Shown piece after piece: positions 8,576-19,100 of a stretch of DNA of 64,000 bases. The stretch comes from Sphingobacteriaceae bacterium (lineage in GTDB: Bacteria > Bacteroidota > Bacteroidia > B-17B0 > Aurantibacillaceae). The notes under the pieces were generated by a model that saw only the letters and a program-made list of their open reading frames with translations, was not told the origin of the DNA and did not search any database. Location of the stretch: the NCBI GenBank assembly GCA_947480015.1, contig CANKBS010000004.1, forward strand, positions 161,747 to 225,746, given 5' to 3'. A program made the position numbers and the translations under genes. Position 1 is the first letter of the stretch, and every line of letters begins with the position of its first letter.

Positions 8576-10783
8576 CTATTTAGACACCGTTAATTTTTGA
8601 TTTACGGTTCCGTGTTGAGAACTTACTTTAATAAAATATACTCCCGAAGCCCAATTCTCAGTGTTTAGCACAAGGCTGTTAACACCAGCCTCCATGCTTT
8701 TAGCTGGAGAATCAAATACAAGTTCGCCAACATTATTCATCACCGAAACCGATACGTTTTCGTTTTGAATAAGGTTAATGGTTAGGTTAGTTAAACCTGA
8801 ACTCGGATTCGGGAATACCGATACAGAACCCATTTCCATGCCAACACCCGAAATACCTGAACAGGCATTAACCGACACCGTTAAAGCAGAAGAATTATGG
8901 CAGGAATTAATTTCGGTACTCACCGCTGTATAACTTGTTGTGGCATTTGGCGTCACTACAATACTCGAACCTGTTTGATTATTGCTCCAGCTATATGTTG
9001 CAGCCCCGCTTGCAGTTATGGTAAGGGCGTCGCCTTTGCAAATAACAGTTTTTGGAGCATTAATGCTAATGCTTTGTGTGGTACACAGTGGTTGACTCAA
9101 ATTCACATTATCGATATACATGTTATTACCAAAGGCACTGGTAGCTGTAAACTTAACAATCACATTCGAATTTTGGTAGCCGGTTAAGGTCACCACTTCT
9201 TTTCTCCATTGAGAGGCGCTGGTTGGCACAAAAGCAGCTGTAACGGCCGCAGCAGTTGACAAAGCACTGCCTGCTTTAGAATACACATTGGTCCAGCTGG
9301 CGCCACAATCGGTACTTACCGACACATCCAATTGGTCATTTTCGGTTTGGTATTGTGCATACGCTACATCAAACGATAAAGTTGGGGCTGAGGTAGCGGT
9401 AAAGCCAATCGGAGGTAAAATCAGGTCGTCGGCATCGCCAATAACACTGTTACTGTAAAAATCGTATTTAGCAGCACCGGTACCCGAGGTTAAACTAATA
9501 CCGTTAGCGGTTGCATTTCTGCTCCATGAAGCACCTGCATTTGCATTGTTGATACCCCAGGCAGTTGGAGGGAAGGTTGCTGTAGCAAAAGGTTGCACAA
9601 CTGGACTGCCAACAGGATAGCTCGAGGCTAAATAAAAGCTAGTGTTGGCTGAATTATTTAAACCATTCACATCACCGCCACTTACCGAAACAATGTTGTA
9701 AGAAAACAAATGCCCACCCGGAAGGGTTGGAGTTATTGGATTTAAGTTAACTGTTGAACTGGCACCAACAGCAAGGCTTCCCGACCAAGTGTAATTTGGC
9801 GCGGCAATTCCATCGACATAAGGTGTTAGGGTTAAGGCTGTAATAGCGTTATTCCCATTATTACTAAATGAAACTTCCGGAGTAAAAGAAGTTCCGCAAC
9901 TAAATGCGGTGACTTTAGCATATATGGCTTTCGCATCATTTGGTAAACTTTGCGGATTAGACCTTACAGCTTGAGCAACTTTTCTATTTCCATCATCTTG
10001 AATAAAACCTACAAAAGCAATTTGAGCTTTGTCTCTGGCATAGGCAGGAATAGGGCAGTTTAAAGTAAATGTTTGAACTTGACCAATGGTCCAGGTGCCG
10101 GCCATAGCTACACCGGTTTGAATGCTTGGGAAAGAGGCAATTGCAGCATCTTCAAAATCTTTTTCACCATTGGTGCCGGGTTGGGTTGCAAAGTGTATGG
10201 CTTTTTCAACCATCACGGTGCGGAACACTAAGGGTCCGTTTGCACTGAAAGAGGCGGTAGCCAAAATACTCACTGTTAAGTTAACCGAGCTGAACGTAGC
10301 ATCCCAGGCGCGTGCCATGGTAACTGAAAAAGCAGAGGTATACGATTGAGCGGCTGCAATTACTGCATTAGTTACATAAGCAGGATGATCGGAAGCTGCG
10401 CCAAACAACCATTGGTGTTGTCCATCGAACAAACCGGTTGGGGCTGCGTTAATACCGCTGGTAACAGCGGTGGTGGAGGTCCACTGACTAGGATAGCCGT
10501 AACCGGTGCCAGTAGCTTTATAACGCCAGTCAATTTCTATTTTGTTTGTCTGGTATAACGACCAGGTGTTTGAAGGCGCACTTGGAATAGGCACCTGCCA
10601 TTTAATGGCCACCACCAAAGCGGTGTTAGTGGGATTGGCTAAAATTAAATTTAAACCTGGATTGGTGGACGCGCAAGGCGGACAGGTTTCTCCGGTAAAT
10701 TCTTCAAATAAGGATAAACGCGGGGTTTGCGCAAAAACGCTCATTCCGGCTAACATCAATCCTGCAAGTAACTGTTTTTTCAT
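8576..10783 (-). CDS. Omp28-like T9SS surface protein with CPPC thioredoxin-type motif and Ig-like insert (paralogue 1)
   Basis: The 735-residue protein has a signal peptide (1-19, ending VFAQ), then EEFTGETCPPC with Cys34 and Cys37 in a thioredoxin-like Omp28 domain. A jelly-roll/MAM-like region follows (SWSRN ... YDFYSN ... YIDNVNLSQ). Paralogue 1 alone then has an Ig/PKD-like insert of about 75 residues (from about TQSISINAPKT to SVNAC). It ends with a T9SS type A sorting domain (VFPNPSSG ... QKLTVSK). It should be exported to the periplasm by Sec and then to the cell surface by the T9SS. Two further copies lie upstream. The role of CPPC on a surface protein is unknown; a disulfide-exchange or structural role is possible. 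Confidence 0.9.
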   Translation of the reverse strand: MKKQLLAGLMLAGMSVFAQTPRLSLFEEFTGETCPPCASTNPGLNLILANPTNTALVVAIKWQVPIPSAPSNTWSLYQTNKIEIDWRYKATGTGYGYPSQWTSTTAVTSGINAAPTGLFDGQHQWLFGAASDHPAYVTNAVIAAAQSYTSAFSVTMARAWDATFSSVNLTVSILATASFSANGPLVFRTVMVEKAIHFATQPGTNGEKDFEDAAIASFPSIQTGVAMAGTWTIGQVQTFTLNCPIPAYARDKAQIAFVGFIQDDGNRKVAQAVRSNPQSLPNDAKAIYAKVTAFSCGTSFTPEVSFSNNGNNAITALTLTPYVDGIAAPNYTWSGSLAVGASSTVNLNPITPTLPGGHLFSYNIVSVSGGDVNGLNNSANTSFYLASSYPVGSPVVQPFATATFPPTAWGINNANAGASWSRNATANGISLTSGTGAAKYDFYSNSVIGDADDLILPPIGFTATSAPTLSFDVAYAQYQTENDQLDVSVSTDCGASWTNVYSKAGSALSTAAAVTAAFVPTSASQWRKEVVTLTGYQNSNVIVKFTATSAFGNNMYIDNVNLSQPLCTTQSISINAPKTVICKGDALTITASGAATYSWSNNQTGSSIVVTPNATTSYTAVSTEINSCHNSSALTVSVNACSGISGVGMEMGSVSVFPNPSSGLTNLTINLIQNENVSVSVMNNVGELVFDSPAKSMEAGVNSLVLNTENWASGVYFIKVSSQHGTVNQKLTVSK

Positions 10784-10811
10784 AAGTGTTTTTTTATGTG
10801 AATCTTTAAAT

Positions 10812-10842
10812 CAAATGTACTCTTCTCAATTTAATCGGCAAA
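10812..10842 (-). promoter_or_regulatory. Bacteroidota-type promoter of Omp28 paralogue 1
   Basis: Read on the minus strand, TTTG (10839-10842), exactly 19 bases, then TACATTTG (10812-10819) match the Bacteroidota housekeeping promoter TTTG-N19-TAnnTTTG. Transcription would start near 10805, giving a leader of about 20 bases before the ATG at 10783. Confidence 0.7.
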
Positions 10843-10904
10843 TAGTTTTTTGTTAATTCGAAACTGATCTTTGTCTGATTTTAATCTTCTAAACTAATTT
10901 AGAC

Positions 10905-10936
10905 AAAAAAAGGCCCATAATCCTGAGTTATGGGCC
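10905..10936 (-). terminator. Strong intrinsic terminator after the 256-residue T9SS gene
   Basis: A perfect 9-bp stem (GGCCCATAA / TTATGGGCC) with a 7-base loop is followed on the minus strand by seven T residues. It lies 24 bases after the stop at 10960. Confidence 0.85.
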
Positions 10937-10959
10937 TAACAATGGATAGTTAATAATAA

Positions 10960-11730
10960 TTATTGCACAATTATTTTCTTAATAATGTTTCCGTTTTCTG
11001 ATTTTAGAGAAGCGAAATAAATACCTGAATTTAGGTTTTCAAAATTTAATTCAATTTTATTTTTGCCTTCATTTAGAGAAATTTCTTTTTCATAAACCAC
11101 TGCACCAAGTGCATTATACACCAGCAAGGTTGTTTCAAAAGCATGAATAGAACTTACTTTTAATACCGCGTTATCCTTTACGGGATTTGGAAAAATCTCA
11201 AACGAACTTAATGAAAGGTTTGATTCAGGTATGGCGGTAATAGTCTTGGAGCCATTGTATACGATGGTAAATTGAACGGTATCACTGCTTAAAATTGTGT
11301 TAAACAAGGTGTATTTTACAATGCTCAAACCAACAAAACCACCTTCGTCTAAATCGGCATCTAACATCATGTTCGGGCCCGCTAATTGGGAGGCACTTTT
11401 ACCCGGAATCAAGGTGTCAGCATCCGGTGAAATGCTCGGACTCGACATAAAACATTGTCCACCAAAACAAAAATGCGCGATAGCTGAATCTGCAGTGCCA
11501 GTTTTGTTAAGTAGAATGTCGTAACGACGCACCTTATAGGCATTTTTAGTTGCGCCATTATTTTTAAAATCAACAGTTAAATCGGTGATGCTAAAGGTTC
11601 TGGTGGTCATAAAAACCGTTGCATTAGGCGCAATGCTTAATGAAGTATTTTTGTTTGTCAGCGAAAGACTCGATTGGGCGTTGGCCTTTAAAGAGAATGC
11701 AGCGATGAGGACGAAGAGGTATTTTTTCAT
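10960..11730 (-). CDS. Small T9SS-sorted surface protein, unknown function
   Basis: The 256-residue protein has a signal peptide of about 18 residues ending in ANAQ. It then has a beta-rich middle of about 150 residues with a cysteine pair in CFGGQC and a full T9SS type A domain (FEIFPNPV ... IYFASLK ... KKIIVQ). The middle shows no relation I can see to the Omp28 copies on either side, although the gene lies between two of them on the same strand. It has its own terminator, so it is probably transcribed alone or by read-through. Function is unknown beyond surface export. Confidence 0.8.
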   Translation of the reverse strand: MKKYLFVLIAAFSLKANAQSSLSLTNKNTSLSIAPNATVFMTTRTFSITDLTVDFKNNGATKNAYKVRRYDILLNKTGTADSAIAHFCFGGQCFMSSPSISPDADTLIPGKSASQLAGPNMMLDADLDEGGFVGLSIVKYTLFNTILSSDTVQFTIVYNGSKTITAIPESNLSLSSFEIFPNPVKDNAVLKVSSIHAFETTLLVYNALGAVVYEKEISLNEGKNKIELNFENLNSGIYFASLKSENGNIIKKIIVQ

Positions 11731-11742
11731 TTTTTTTTGATT

Positions 11743-11773
11743 AAAGCTCTGCCGCTTTTGGCAGCAGAGCTTT
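11743..11773. terminator. Hairpin between the small T9SS gene and Omp28 paralogue 2
   Basis: AAAGCTCTGC pairs with GCAGAGCTTT across an 11-base loop. The T-run is better on the plus strand (TTTTGTTAAGTTTT), but both flanking genes are on the minus strand, where it lies 13 bases after the stop of the upstream gene (11786). I therefore call it a probable terminator of that gene with uncertain strand. Confidence 0.55.
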
Positions 11774-11785
11774 TGTTAAGTTTTA

Positions 11786-13750
11786 TTATTTTGTTAGGTT
11801 TAATTTTTTAACGGTAACACCATTGTTGCTTTCAACAAGCACACTGTAAACACCGGTCGAAAATGAACTCATGTCGATGATCGAGTTATTTGTTCCTGCA
11901 ACCAGATTTAATTGTTTTTCCATAACCACTTGTCCTAATGTATTGATCACTGAAACCTTAGCAGTGCCTGCTTGTGTGGTAGTAATGTTTAGGTTGGTCA
12001 TACCGTTGCTTGGATTAGGGAACAGGTTGACCGTAGAAGCCGCTGTGGCCACTTTTGCAATACCAACCGGAGCCGATTGTGATAAGTTCACGTTATCAAT
12101 GTACATGTTGTTACCATTACCATTGGTAGCAACAAATTTACATAACACGTTAGCGGTATTAAATCCTGTTAAATTTAACAGTTCGGTTCTCCATTGTGAA
12201 GGATCATTTGGATCAGGCACATAAGCATAAGTTACTGGAAGTGCAGAAGCAGCAAGTGCAGCACCTGAATTACTGTAGATGGTTGACCAAGTCGTACCAC
12301 AATCGTTAGAAACCATTACTTCCAATTTATCATTACTGGCACCATCTTTTTGTGCGTAAGCCACATCAAATACCATCATCGGAACCGCCGAACCGGCTAA
12401 ATTCATTGGCGGTAAAAATAATTCATCTTTGTCACCAACATTGGTATTAGTAAAGAAATCGTATTTAGTAGATTGTGAAGAAAGGTTGTAACCACCGGCA
12501 ACACCGTTTCTCGACCAGGTCGGGCCATTATCCGCATTTACAACGGTCCACCCCACAGGTGGGTATTGGGCTAAAATAAATCCTTCGGCAACCGGCGCGC
12601 CAAGATAAGATGTAGCTACCACAAAATTAATTTTAGTGGTGTTTTTAGTTACGTTGTAAACCGGAGAGTTCATTACAACACCACAAGAGAATGAGTGAGC
12701 GCCAATTGCTGTTGGTGTAGGCATTGCATTTAAAGTAATGTTAGCCGAACCACCAACCGGAATACTACCGGTCCATAAAGTTGGAGCACCAACTACACCA
12801 TCAACATAAGGTGTTAAGGTTAAAGAAGTAATAGGATTTAAAGTGCCATCATTTTGAATGGTTACTTGTGGGGCTACAGTAGCTGTACAAGCTACAGGAA
12901 CTTTAGAAGAAATACCGGCAATAGCATCAGGCGGAAGGGCTTGTTTATCGGCTCTAACAGCTTGCGCAACTTTTTGGTTACCATCATCCTGAATAAAACC
13001 AACAAAGGCTACTTCGTCTTTATTTCTGGTATAAGAAGGAATTGGGCAGTTAAGTGTAAAGGTTTGTGTTTGACCGATGGTCCATGTGCCAGCCATAGAA
13101 GTGCCATTTTGTAAGGTAGGGAAAGATTTAATAGCCACATCTTCAAAATCTTTTTCACCATTTGTGCCTGGTGCTACTAAAAAGTGAATAGCTCTTTCAA
13201 CCATCACACAACGGAATTTTAAAGCACCAACGGCAGTAAAATTAGCTGTAGCTTGAATGGCAACTGTTAAAGTAATGGCGCTACAGGTTTGATCCCAAGC
13301 ACGGTTCATAGTAATTGAAAAAGCAGAGGTATACGATTGCGCAGTAGCAATAATCCCTGAGGATAAACCTGCAGGGTGACCCGAAGCTGCACCAAAAACA
13401 GTGGCTTCTTGTCCATCAATTTTGCTGGATGGGGCTGAGTTAATGGCCGGCGTGTATCCGTAACCACCTGATGCAGTCGTTCTCCATCTCCAGTCAATTT
13501 CTACTTTATTGGTTTGGTATAAGGACCAAGTATTACTAGGCGCACTAGGAATTGGCACCTGCCATTTTATAGGAACAATTTTGGTGGTGTTGGTTGGTAA
13601 GGCTAACAAGGTATTTAAACCGGGATTAGTGGATGCACAAGGCGGGCAAGTTTCACCCGTAAATTCCTCATACAAGGATAAACGAGGCGTTTGGGCAAAG
13701 GCAGTGATTCCGAGCATCACTAAACTAAATGATAGTAAGTTTTTTTTCAT
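11786..13750 (-). CDS. Omp28-like T9SS surface protein (paralogue 2)
   Basis: The 654-residue protein has a signal peptide 1-20 (ending TAFAQ), then TPRLSLYEEFTGETCPPC with Cys35 and Cys38. It shares an Omp28/thioredoxin-like domain, a central beta region (SWSRN ... KYDFFTN ... YIDNVNLSQ) and a T9SS type A domain (LFPNPSNG ... KKLNLTK) with its two neighbours. It lacks the Ig-like insert seen in paralogue 1. Similarity to paralogue 3 is very high along the whole length (for example GQEATVFGAA, DPNDPSQW and GNGNNMYIDNV versus GNGNCLYLDNV), pointing to a recent tandem duplication. Surface location is inferred from the sorting domain; the ligand or redox role is unknown. Confidence 0.9.
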   Translation of the reverse strand: MKKNLLSFSLVMLGITAFAQTPRLSLYEEFTGETCPPCASTNPGLNTLLALPTNTTKIVPIKWQVPIPSAPSNTWSLYQTNKVEIDWRWRTTASGGYGYTPAINSAPSSKIDGQEATVFGAASGHPAGLSSGIIATAQSYTSAFSITMNRAWDQTCSAITLTVAIQATANFTAVGALKFRCVMVERAIHFLVAPGTNGEKDFEDVAIKSFPTLQNGTSMAGTWTIGQTQTFTLNCPIPSYTRNKDEVAFVGFIQDDGNQKVAQAVRADKQALPPDAIAGISSKVPVACTATVAPQVTIQNDGTLNPITSLTLTPYVDGVVGAPTLWTGSIPVGGSANITLNAMPTPTAIGAHSFSCGVVMNSPVYNVTKNTTKINFVVATSYLGAPVAEGFILAQYPPVGWTVVNADNGPTWSRNGVAGGYNLSSQSTKYDFFTNTNVGDKDELFLPPMNLAGSAVPMMVFDVAYAQKDGASNDKLEVMVSNDCGTTWSTIYSNSGAALAASALPVTYAYVPDPNDPSQWRTELLNLTGFNTANVLCKFVATNGNGNNMYIDNVNLSQSAPVGIAKVATAASTVNLFPNPSNGMTNLNITTTQAGTAKVSVINTLGQVVMEKQLNLVAGTNNSIIDMSSFSTGVYSVLVESNNGVTVKKLNLTK

Positions 13751-13793
13751 GGTAGTTTATTTAATTTTTTTACACAGTCAATCAACTGCTTAA

Positions 13794-13824
13794 CAAATAT
13801 AGTGAACCAAAAGCAAATAGTAAA
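13794..13824 (-). promoter_or_regulatory. Promoter-like element upstream of Omp28 paralogue 2
   Basis: On the minus strand TTTA (13821-13824), 19 bases, TATATTTG (13794-13801) fits the Bacteroidota consensus apart from the last base of the -33 element. The same CTATTTGC ... CTATATTTGT words recur upstream of paralogue 3 (near 16045-16070). Confidence 0.5.
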
Positions 13825-14005
13825 ACTATACTAATGTTAAAAGGTTTTAGATAGAAGCGCTTGGAGGCAGCAAAAGGTCAAAACACAATGACATAAGGCC
13901 ATTCAGGGGCGTTGGAGACTAATAGGCATGCCAGTTGTTTTATAAGTGGCCATATTTACTTGTTGAACGGTTAAGCTTTTTGAGCAGATTCAGGCTTAAA
14001 GGAAA

Positions 14006-14036
14006 TAAAAAAACCCCGCCTGTTGAGGCGGGGTTT
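14006..14036 (-). terminator. Strong intrinsic terminator after Omp28 paralogue 3
   Basis: A perfect 10-bp stem AAACCCCGCC / GGCGGGGTTT with a 6-base loop is followed on the minus strand by a run of T residues (TTTTTTTATTTCC). It is 17 bases after the stop at 14053. Confidence 0.88.
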
Positions 14037-14052
14037 AAAAAGAAAACGTATG

Positions 14053-16011
14053 TTATTTGCTTAAGGTAATTTTTTTAACCTGCGAACCATTGTTTGAATC
14101 AATCATAATGGAATAAACACCGTTAGCATTTCCGCTGAGGTCTAACATAATGTTGTTAGAACCTTCAGTTAAATTTACCACTTTGCTGTTAACCACTTGA
14201 CCAAGTGTATTTAATACAGTAAGCTTAGCGCTTCCCGACTTAACTGCGTTAATAGCAACTGTTGAAATACCATTACTTGGATTAGGAAACACATTAACCG
14301 ACCATTGTGATGATTTAATGGTGTTGATGCCGGTTGGAGCGGTTTGAGCTAAGTTTACATTATCAAGATATAAACAGTTGCCATTACCATTCGTAGCCAC
14401 AAATTTAACCAAGACATTAGATGTATTAAATCCGGTTAAACCAATTTGTTCGGTTTTCCATTGTGATGGATCGTTTGGATCTGGCACATATTCATAGGGG
14501 ACAGGAGGTGCCGTTGCAGGTAAAACCGCTCCGGATGAACTGTAAACAGTTGTCCACGTTGAACCACAATTATTCGAAACCATGACTTCTAATTTATCAT
14601 TGCTTGTAAGATCACGTTGTGCGTAAGCCAAATCAAAATATAATTGTGGAATGGCAGAACCTGACAAATCAATTGGTGGGATAAATAATTCATCCACATC
14701 ACCAACTACCGGGTTATTGAAGAAATCGTATTTAGTACATTGTTGTGTTAAATTGTAACCACCTGTAACCGTGTTACGTGTCCAAGATGGACCCGCATCA
14801 GGATTAATTACTGCCCATCCTACCGGTGGGTAACTAGCTGCAGTAAATCCTTCTACAACCGGAGCACCTTGATAATTAGCCGCTACAACGTAATTAACTT
14901 TTGCAGCATTATTGGTTAAGTCAAAATCAAGACCGTTCATAGCAGTGATGTTGTATGAAAAGGTATGTGATCCTGAAACAGTAGGTGTAGACATGGTTCC
15001 TAAAGCAATAGTAGTTGAAGCACCAACGGCTAAATTACCGGTCCAGTTTACCGGTGTACCGGCAGCAGCATCTGTGTATGGAGTAATGGTTAAGGCTGTA
15101 ATAGCACTTGCACCGTTATTTTTTACAGTTACATTTGGTGAAATTGCTGAGTTACACGTTACGTTTACTAAAGCAGCAATAGCCATCGCATCATTGGTTA
15201 AAGGAGCTTTTGAAGCTCTAACTGCTTGTGCAACCTTTTGGTTACCGTCATCTTGAATAAATCCAACCAAAGCAACTTCTGCTTTTGATCTAACATAAGA
15301 AGGAAGCGGGCAATTGATGGTGAAGGTTTGTGTTTGACCAATAGTCCATGTACTTGCCATAGATGTACCTGTTTGGATATTTGGGAAAGATTTAATTACC
15401 GGGTGGTAAAAATGTTTTTCACCATTAGTTCCTGGTTGAGTAGCAAAGTTCACTTCTTCTTCAATCATGACTAAACGAAAAACTAAGGGACCAACAGCTG
15501 TAAAATTAGCCGTTGCTTGGATGTTAACCGTAGCCGTAATAGCAGTACCATTAGCGTTCCAGGCGCGATTCAGAGTAACTGAAAATGCTGAGGTATAAGA
15601 TTGAGCTGTGGCAATAACGCCATTGTTTAAATAATTTGGATGTCCTCCTGCAGCACCAAAAACTGTAGCTTCTTGTCCATCAATTTTACTGGATGGGGCA
15701 GAACTGATAGCAGGACTGTACCCATAATTACCCGAGCCTGATTTCCATCTCCAATCAATTTCGGTTTTGTTGGTTTGGTATAATGACCAAGTGAGGGTTG
15801 GTGCACTAGGAATAGGCACTTGCCATTTAATAGCCACCATTAAGGGCGTATTGGTAGAGGCTGATAATTTGGCGTCAAGGCCAGGATTCGTTGAAGCACA
15901 AGGAGGACAGGTTTCCCCGGTAAATTCTTCATACAATGATAAACGAGGTGTTTGGGCAATAGCCGAAACCCCAAGTACCATTAAACATAATGATAGTAAA
16001 TTTTTTTTCAT
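14053..16011 (-). CDS. Omp28-like T9SS surface protein (paralogue 3)
   Basis: I choose the ATG at 16011 (MKKNLLSLCL...) because it begins a normal signal peptide ending in AIAQ. An upstream in-frame ATG at 16077 would add 22 residues rich in Leu, Ile and Tyr that do not fit. The mature protein has CPPC (Cys35, Cys38), the Omp28-like domain, a central beta region (SWTRN ... KYDFFNN ... YLDNVNLAQ) and a T9SS type A domain (VFPNPSNG ... KKITLSK). It is the closest paralogue of the adjacent upstream-strand copy at 11786-13750. A conserved TATATTTG word lies upstream. The role is unknown; it should reach the cell surface through the T9SS. Confidence 0.9.
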   Translation of the reverse strand: MKKNLLSLCLMVLGVSAIAQTPRLSLYEEFTGETCPPCASTNPGLDAKLSASTNTPLMVAIKWQVPIPSAPTLTWSLYQTNKTEIDWRWKSGSGNYGYSPAISSAPSSKIDGQEATVFGAAGGHPNYLNNGVIATAQSYTSAFSVTLNRAWNANGTAITATVNIQATANFTAVGPLVFRLVMIEEEVNFATQPGTNGEKHFYHPVIKSFPNIQTGTSMASTWTIGQTQTFTINCPLPSYVRSKAEVALVGFIQDDGNQKVAQAVRASKAPLTNDAMAIAALVNVTCNSAISPNVTVKNNGASAITALTITPYTDAAAGTPVNWTGNLAVGASTTIALGTMSTPTVSGSHTFSYNITAMNGLDFDLTNNAAKVNYVVAANYQGAPVVEGFTAASYPPVGWAVINPDAGPSWTRNTVTGGYNLTQQCTKYDFFNNPVVGDVDELFIPPIDLSGSAIPQLYFDLAYAQRDLTSNDKLEVMVSNNCGSTWTTVYSSSGAVLPATAPPVPYEYVPDPNDPSQWKTEQIGLTGFNTSNVLVKFVATNGNGNCLYLDNVNLAQTAPTGINTIKSSQWSVNVFPNPSNGISTVAINAVKSGSAKLTVLNTLGQVVNSKVVNLTEGSNNIMLDLSGNANGVYSIMIDSNNGSQVKKITLSK

Positions 16012-16168
16012 GGTTGTGTTTTTGTTATAGGTAGTTATTATATATAACAAATATAGGAATGCAAATAGAATAAGCATTCGGTATAATGTTAAAATTTAAG
16101 GCCTTTCTTATGAATGGTAAAATATTTAATGGGAGTGGTTAGGCTTTTATCCGTAATTTTGCCGGCTC

Positions 16169-19100
16169 ATGTTACTAAAAAAGTCCGTTGAAGGGATTTT
16201 CGATTCAAAATTACAGTTACTAAATCTTGCACAAAACCACTGGTTTCAAGGTTTAAACGGATCCTCCTTGTCTTTTCTCATCCAATCGGTGTTTTTACAA
16301 AACAAAAAAAACATCCTAATAGTTGCATCTGACAAGGAAAAGGCGGCGTATTTGTTAAATGATTTGGATGCTTTACTCGAAGGTCATAAAGTGTTGTTTT
16401 TCCCTGAAAGCTATAAACAACCTTACCAGATTGAAAAAACCACCAATGCCAATATTCAAGAGCGTGCTGAGGTTTTAAACCTGCTTTCAAAGGAAAGTTT
16501 TAAAGGTCTGGTAGTAACTTACCCGCAGGCACTTAGCGAAAAGGTAACGCTTAAAAAACAACTCCATCAAAACACCCTACTAATAAAAAAGGGTGAAAAA
16601 CTTTCCATCGATTTTATTTCGGAGTTTCTGATCTCCTTTAATTTCGAACACGTTGATTTTGTGTTTGAACCCGGGCAATTCAGTATCCGCGGCGGGATCA
16701 TCGATATCTATTCTTTTGCCAATGAATTTCCTTACCGTATCGAATTGTTTGGCGATGATGTGGAAGCCATTAAAACCTTTGATCCGGCCAGCCAGCTCTC
16801 AACGGCTAATTTTGATTTTGTTACCGTTATCCCCAATATCAATTCTTCTTTGTTTACCGAAGATCGGGCCATGCTGCTCAATTATTTTGAAGGTTCGGAT
16901 ACCATATTGTTTTTTGAAGACCTGCAATTTGCTTTCGATATTTTCGATAAAAAATTACAAAGCGCCCAAAAGGCTTTTGATAATTATCCCGGAGAAATAA
17001 AACAACTACATCCCGAAAAATTATTTTCCGATGCCGAAGAATTAAAAACGGCTATTAAATTTTACTGCTGCATCGAATACGGCAATAGCGCCATATTGAC
17101 TTCCAATAAAATTAGTTTTAATCAAAAGCCCCAACCGAGTTTTCACAAAAACTTCGATTTACTTATTACGAACCTCAAAGAAAATAAAAGCAAAGGGTAT
17201 CACAATTATTTTTTAACCGATAATACCAAACAGGCAGCCCGACTCATCAGTATTTTCAACGATTTGCTGGTAAAAGAACACCGCACTTTTGAATCACTCA
17301 TCGATTATTTGCCTATCAACATTCACGAGGGTTTTATTGATGAGGATCTTAAAATTGCTGTATACACCGATCACCAAATCTTTGAACGTTACCACCGTTT
17401 TAAACTCAAAGAATTAAAATACAAAAGCGCCGAAGCCTTTACCATTAAGGAATTGCTCACGCTTAATCCCGGTGATTATGTCACACACATCGATCATGGG
17501 ATTGGTCGTTTTGCCGGTTTACATAAATTAAACATTAATGGTAAAGAACAAGAATCGGTAAAATTATTGTTTAAAGACAACGATGCTTTGTATGTGAGTA
17601 TTCACAGTTTACACCGCATCAGCAAATTCAGCGGTAAAGAAGGTCAGGTGCCACGCATCGATAAACTGGGCAGTACCACCTGGCAAACGCTTAAAAATAA
17701 AACCAAACGCAATGTAAAAGAATTGGCTTACGATTTAATTAAATTGTATGCTGAGCGTAAATCAAAACCCGGACATTCCTTTCCAAAAGATAATTATCTG
17801 CAACACGAACTGGAAGCTTCTTTTATTTATGAAGACACCCCCGATCAGGTGAAGGTAACCAAGGACGTGAAGCGGGATATGGAGAAGGCCAATCCCATGG
17901 ACCGCCTGGTTTGTGGCGATGTGGGTTTCGGAAAAACAGAAATTGCTATTCGCGCGGCTTTTAAAGCCGTTTGTGACAGCAAGCAGGTAGCGGTATTGGT
18001 ACCAACTACCATTTTAGCGTATCAACATTATAAAACATTTAAAGACAGGTTGGCCGATCTGCCTTGTAACGTTGATTATGTGAACCGTTTCCGTTCGGCC
18101 AAAGATCAAAAAGAGATTCTGGCTAAATTAGAAGAAGGCAAAATTGACATCATCATCGGCACACACAAACTGGTTTCAAAAAGCGTGAAGTTTAAAGACA
18201 TTGGTTTGCTCATTATTGATGAGGAACAAAAATTTGGGGTTGGCATTAAAGACAAATTAAAAACGTTTAAAAGCACGGTTGATACGCTCACCCTCACAGC
18301 CACGCCAATTCCGCGAACTTTACAATTTAGTTTAATGGGCGCGCGTGATTTATCGGTTATTTCAACGCCGCCTCCAAACAGGTATCCGGTGCAAACCGAG
18401 CTACATACCTTTAGTGAAGAATTAATTCGCGATGCGGTGAGTTATGAATTGAATCGTGGTGGACAGGTATTTTTTGTACACAATAAAGTTCAAAACATTG
18501 CCGAAATCGCCGGCATCATTCAACGTTTGGTGCCCGATGCTCGCATTGCTATTGGTCACGGACAAATGCCCGGCGAAAAACTGGAAGATGTGATGTTGGG
18601 TTTTATGGAAGGGGATTACGATGTACTGGTTGCCACCACCATTATTGAGAGCGGACTAGATATCAGCAATGCCAATACCATTCTTATTAACGATGCGCAA
18701 AATTTCGGACTAAGTGATTTGCATCAAATGCGTGGACGTGTGGGTAGAAGTAATAAAAAAGCCTTTTGTTATTTATTGGCCCCATCACAAATTATGCTTA
18801 CCAGCGAGGCGCGTAAACGTTTAAAGGCCATTGTTGATTTTTCTGATCTGGGTTCGGGTTTTCAAATTGCCATGCGCGATTTGGATATTCGCGGCGCCGG
18901 AAATTTATTAGGCGGCGAACAAAGCGGCTTTATAAATGATATGGGTTTTGATACCTATATGAAAATTTTAAACGAAGCCATTGAAGAATTAAAAGAAGAA
19001 GACTGGTACAAAGATATTGTGGATGAAAGTGAAGTTACCGATAAGTCTATTTTCTCGCGCCAGTTTGTAAAAGATACCGTTGTAGATACCGATCTGCAAT

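Larger units (their letters stand above)
13751..14052. other. 302-base gap: promoter of paralogue 2 and terminator of paralogue 3
   Basis: No open frame of note is present. The gap contains the promoter-like element at 13794-13824 and the terminator at 14006-14036. In the middle part (13830-14000) I see no further structure. Confidence 0.6.

Noticed and set aside
12854..13114. Plus-strand open frames inside the Omp28 paralogues
   Set aside because: They are antisense to clear minus-strand coding sequence and show no coding signature.
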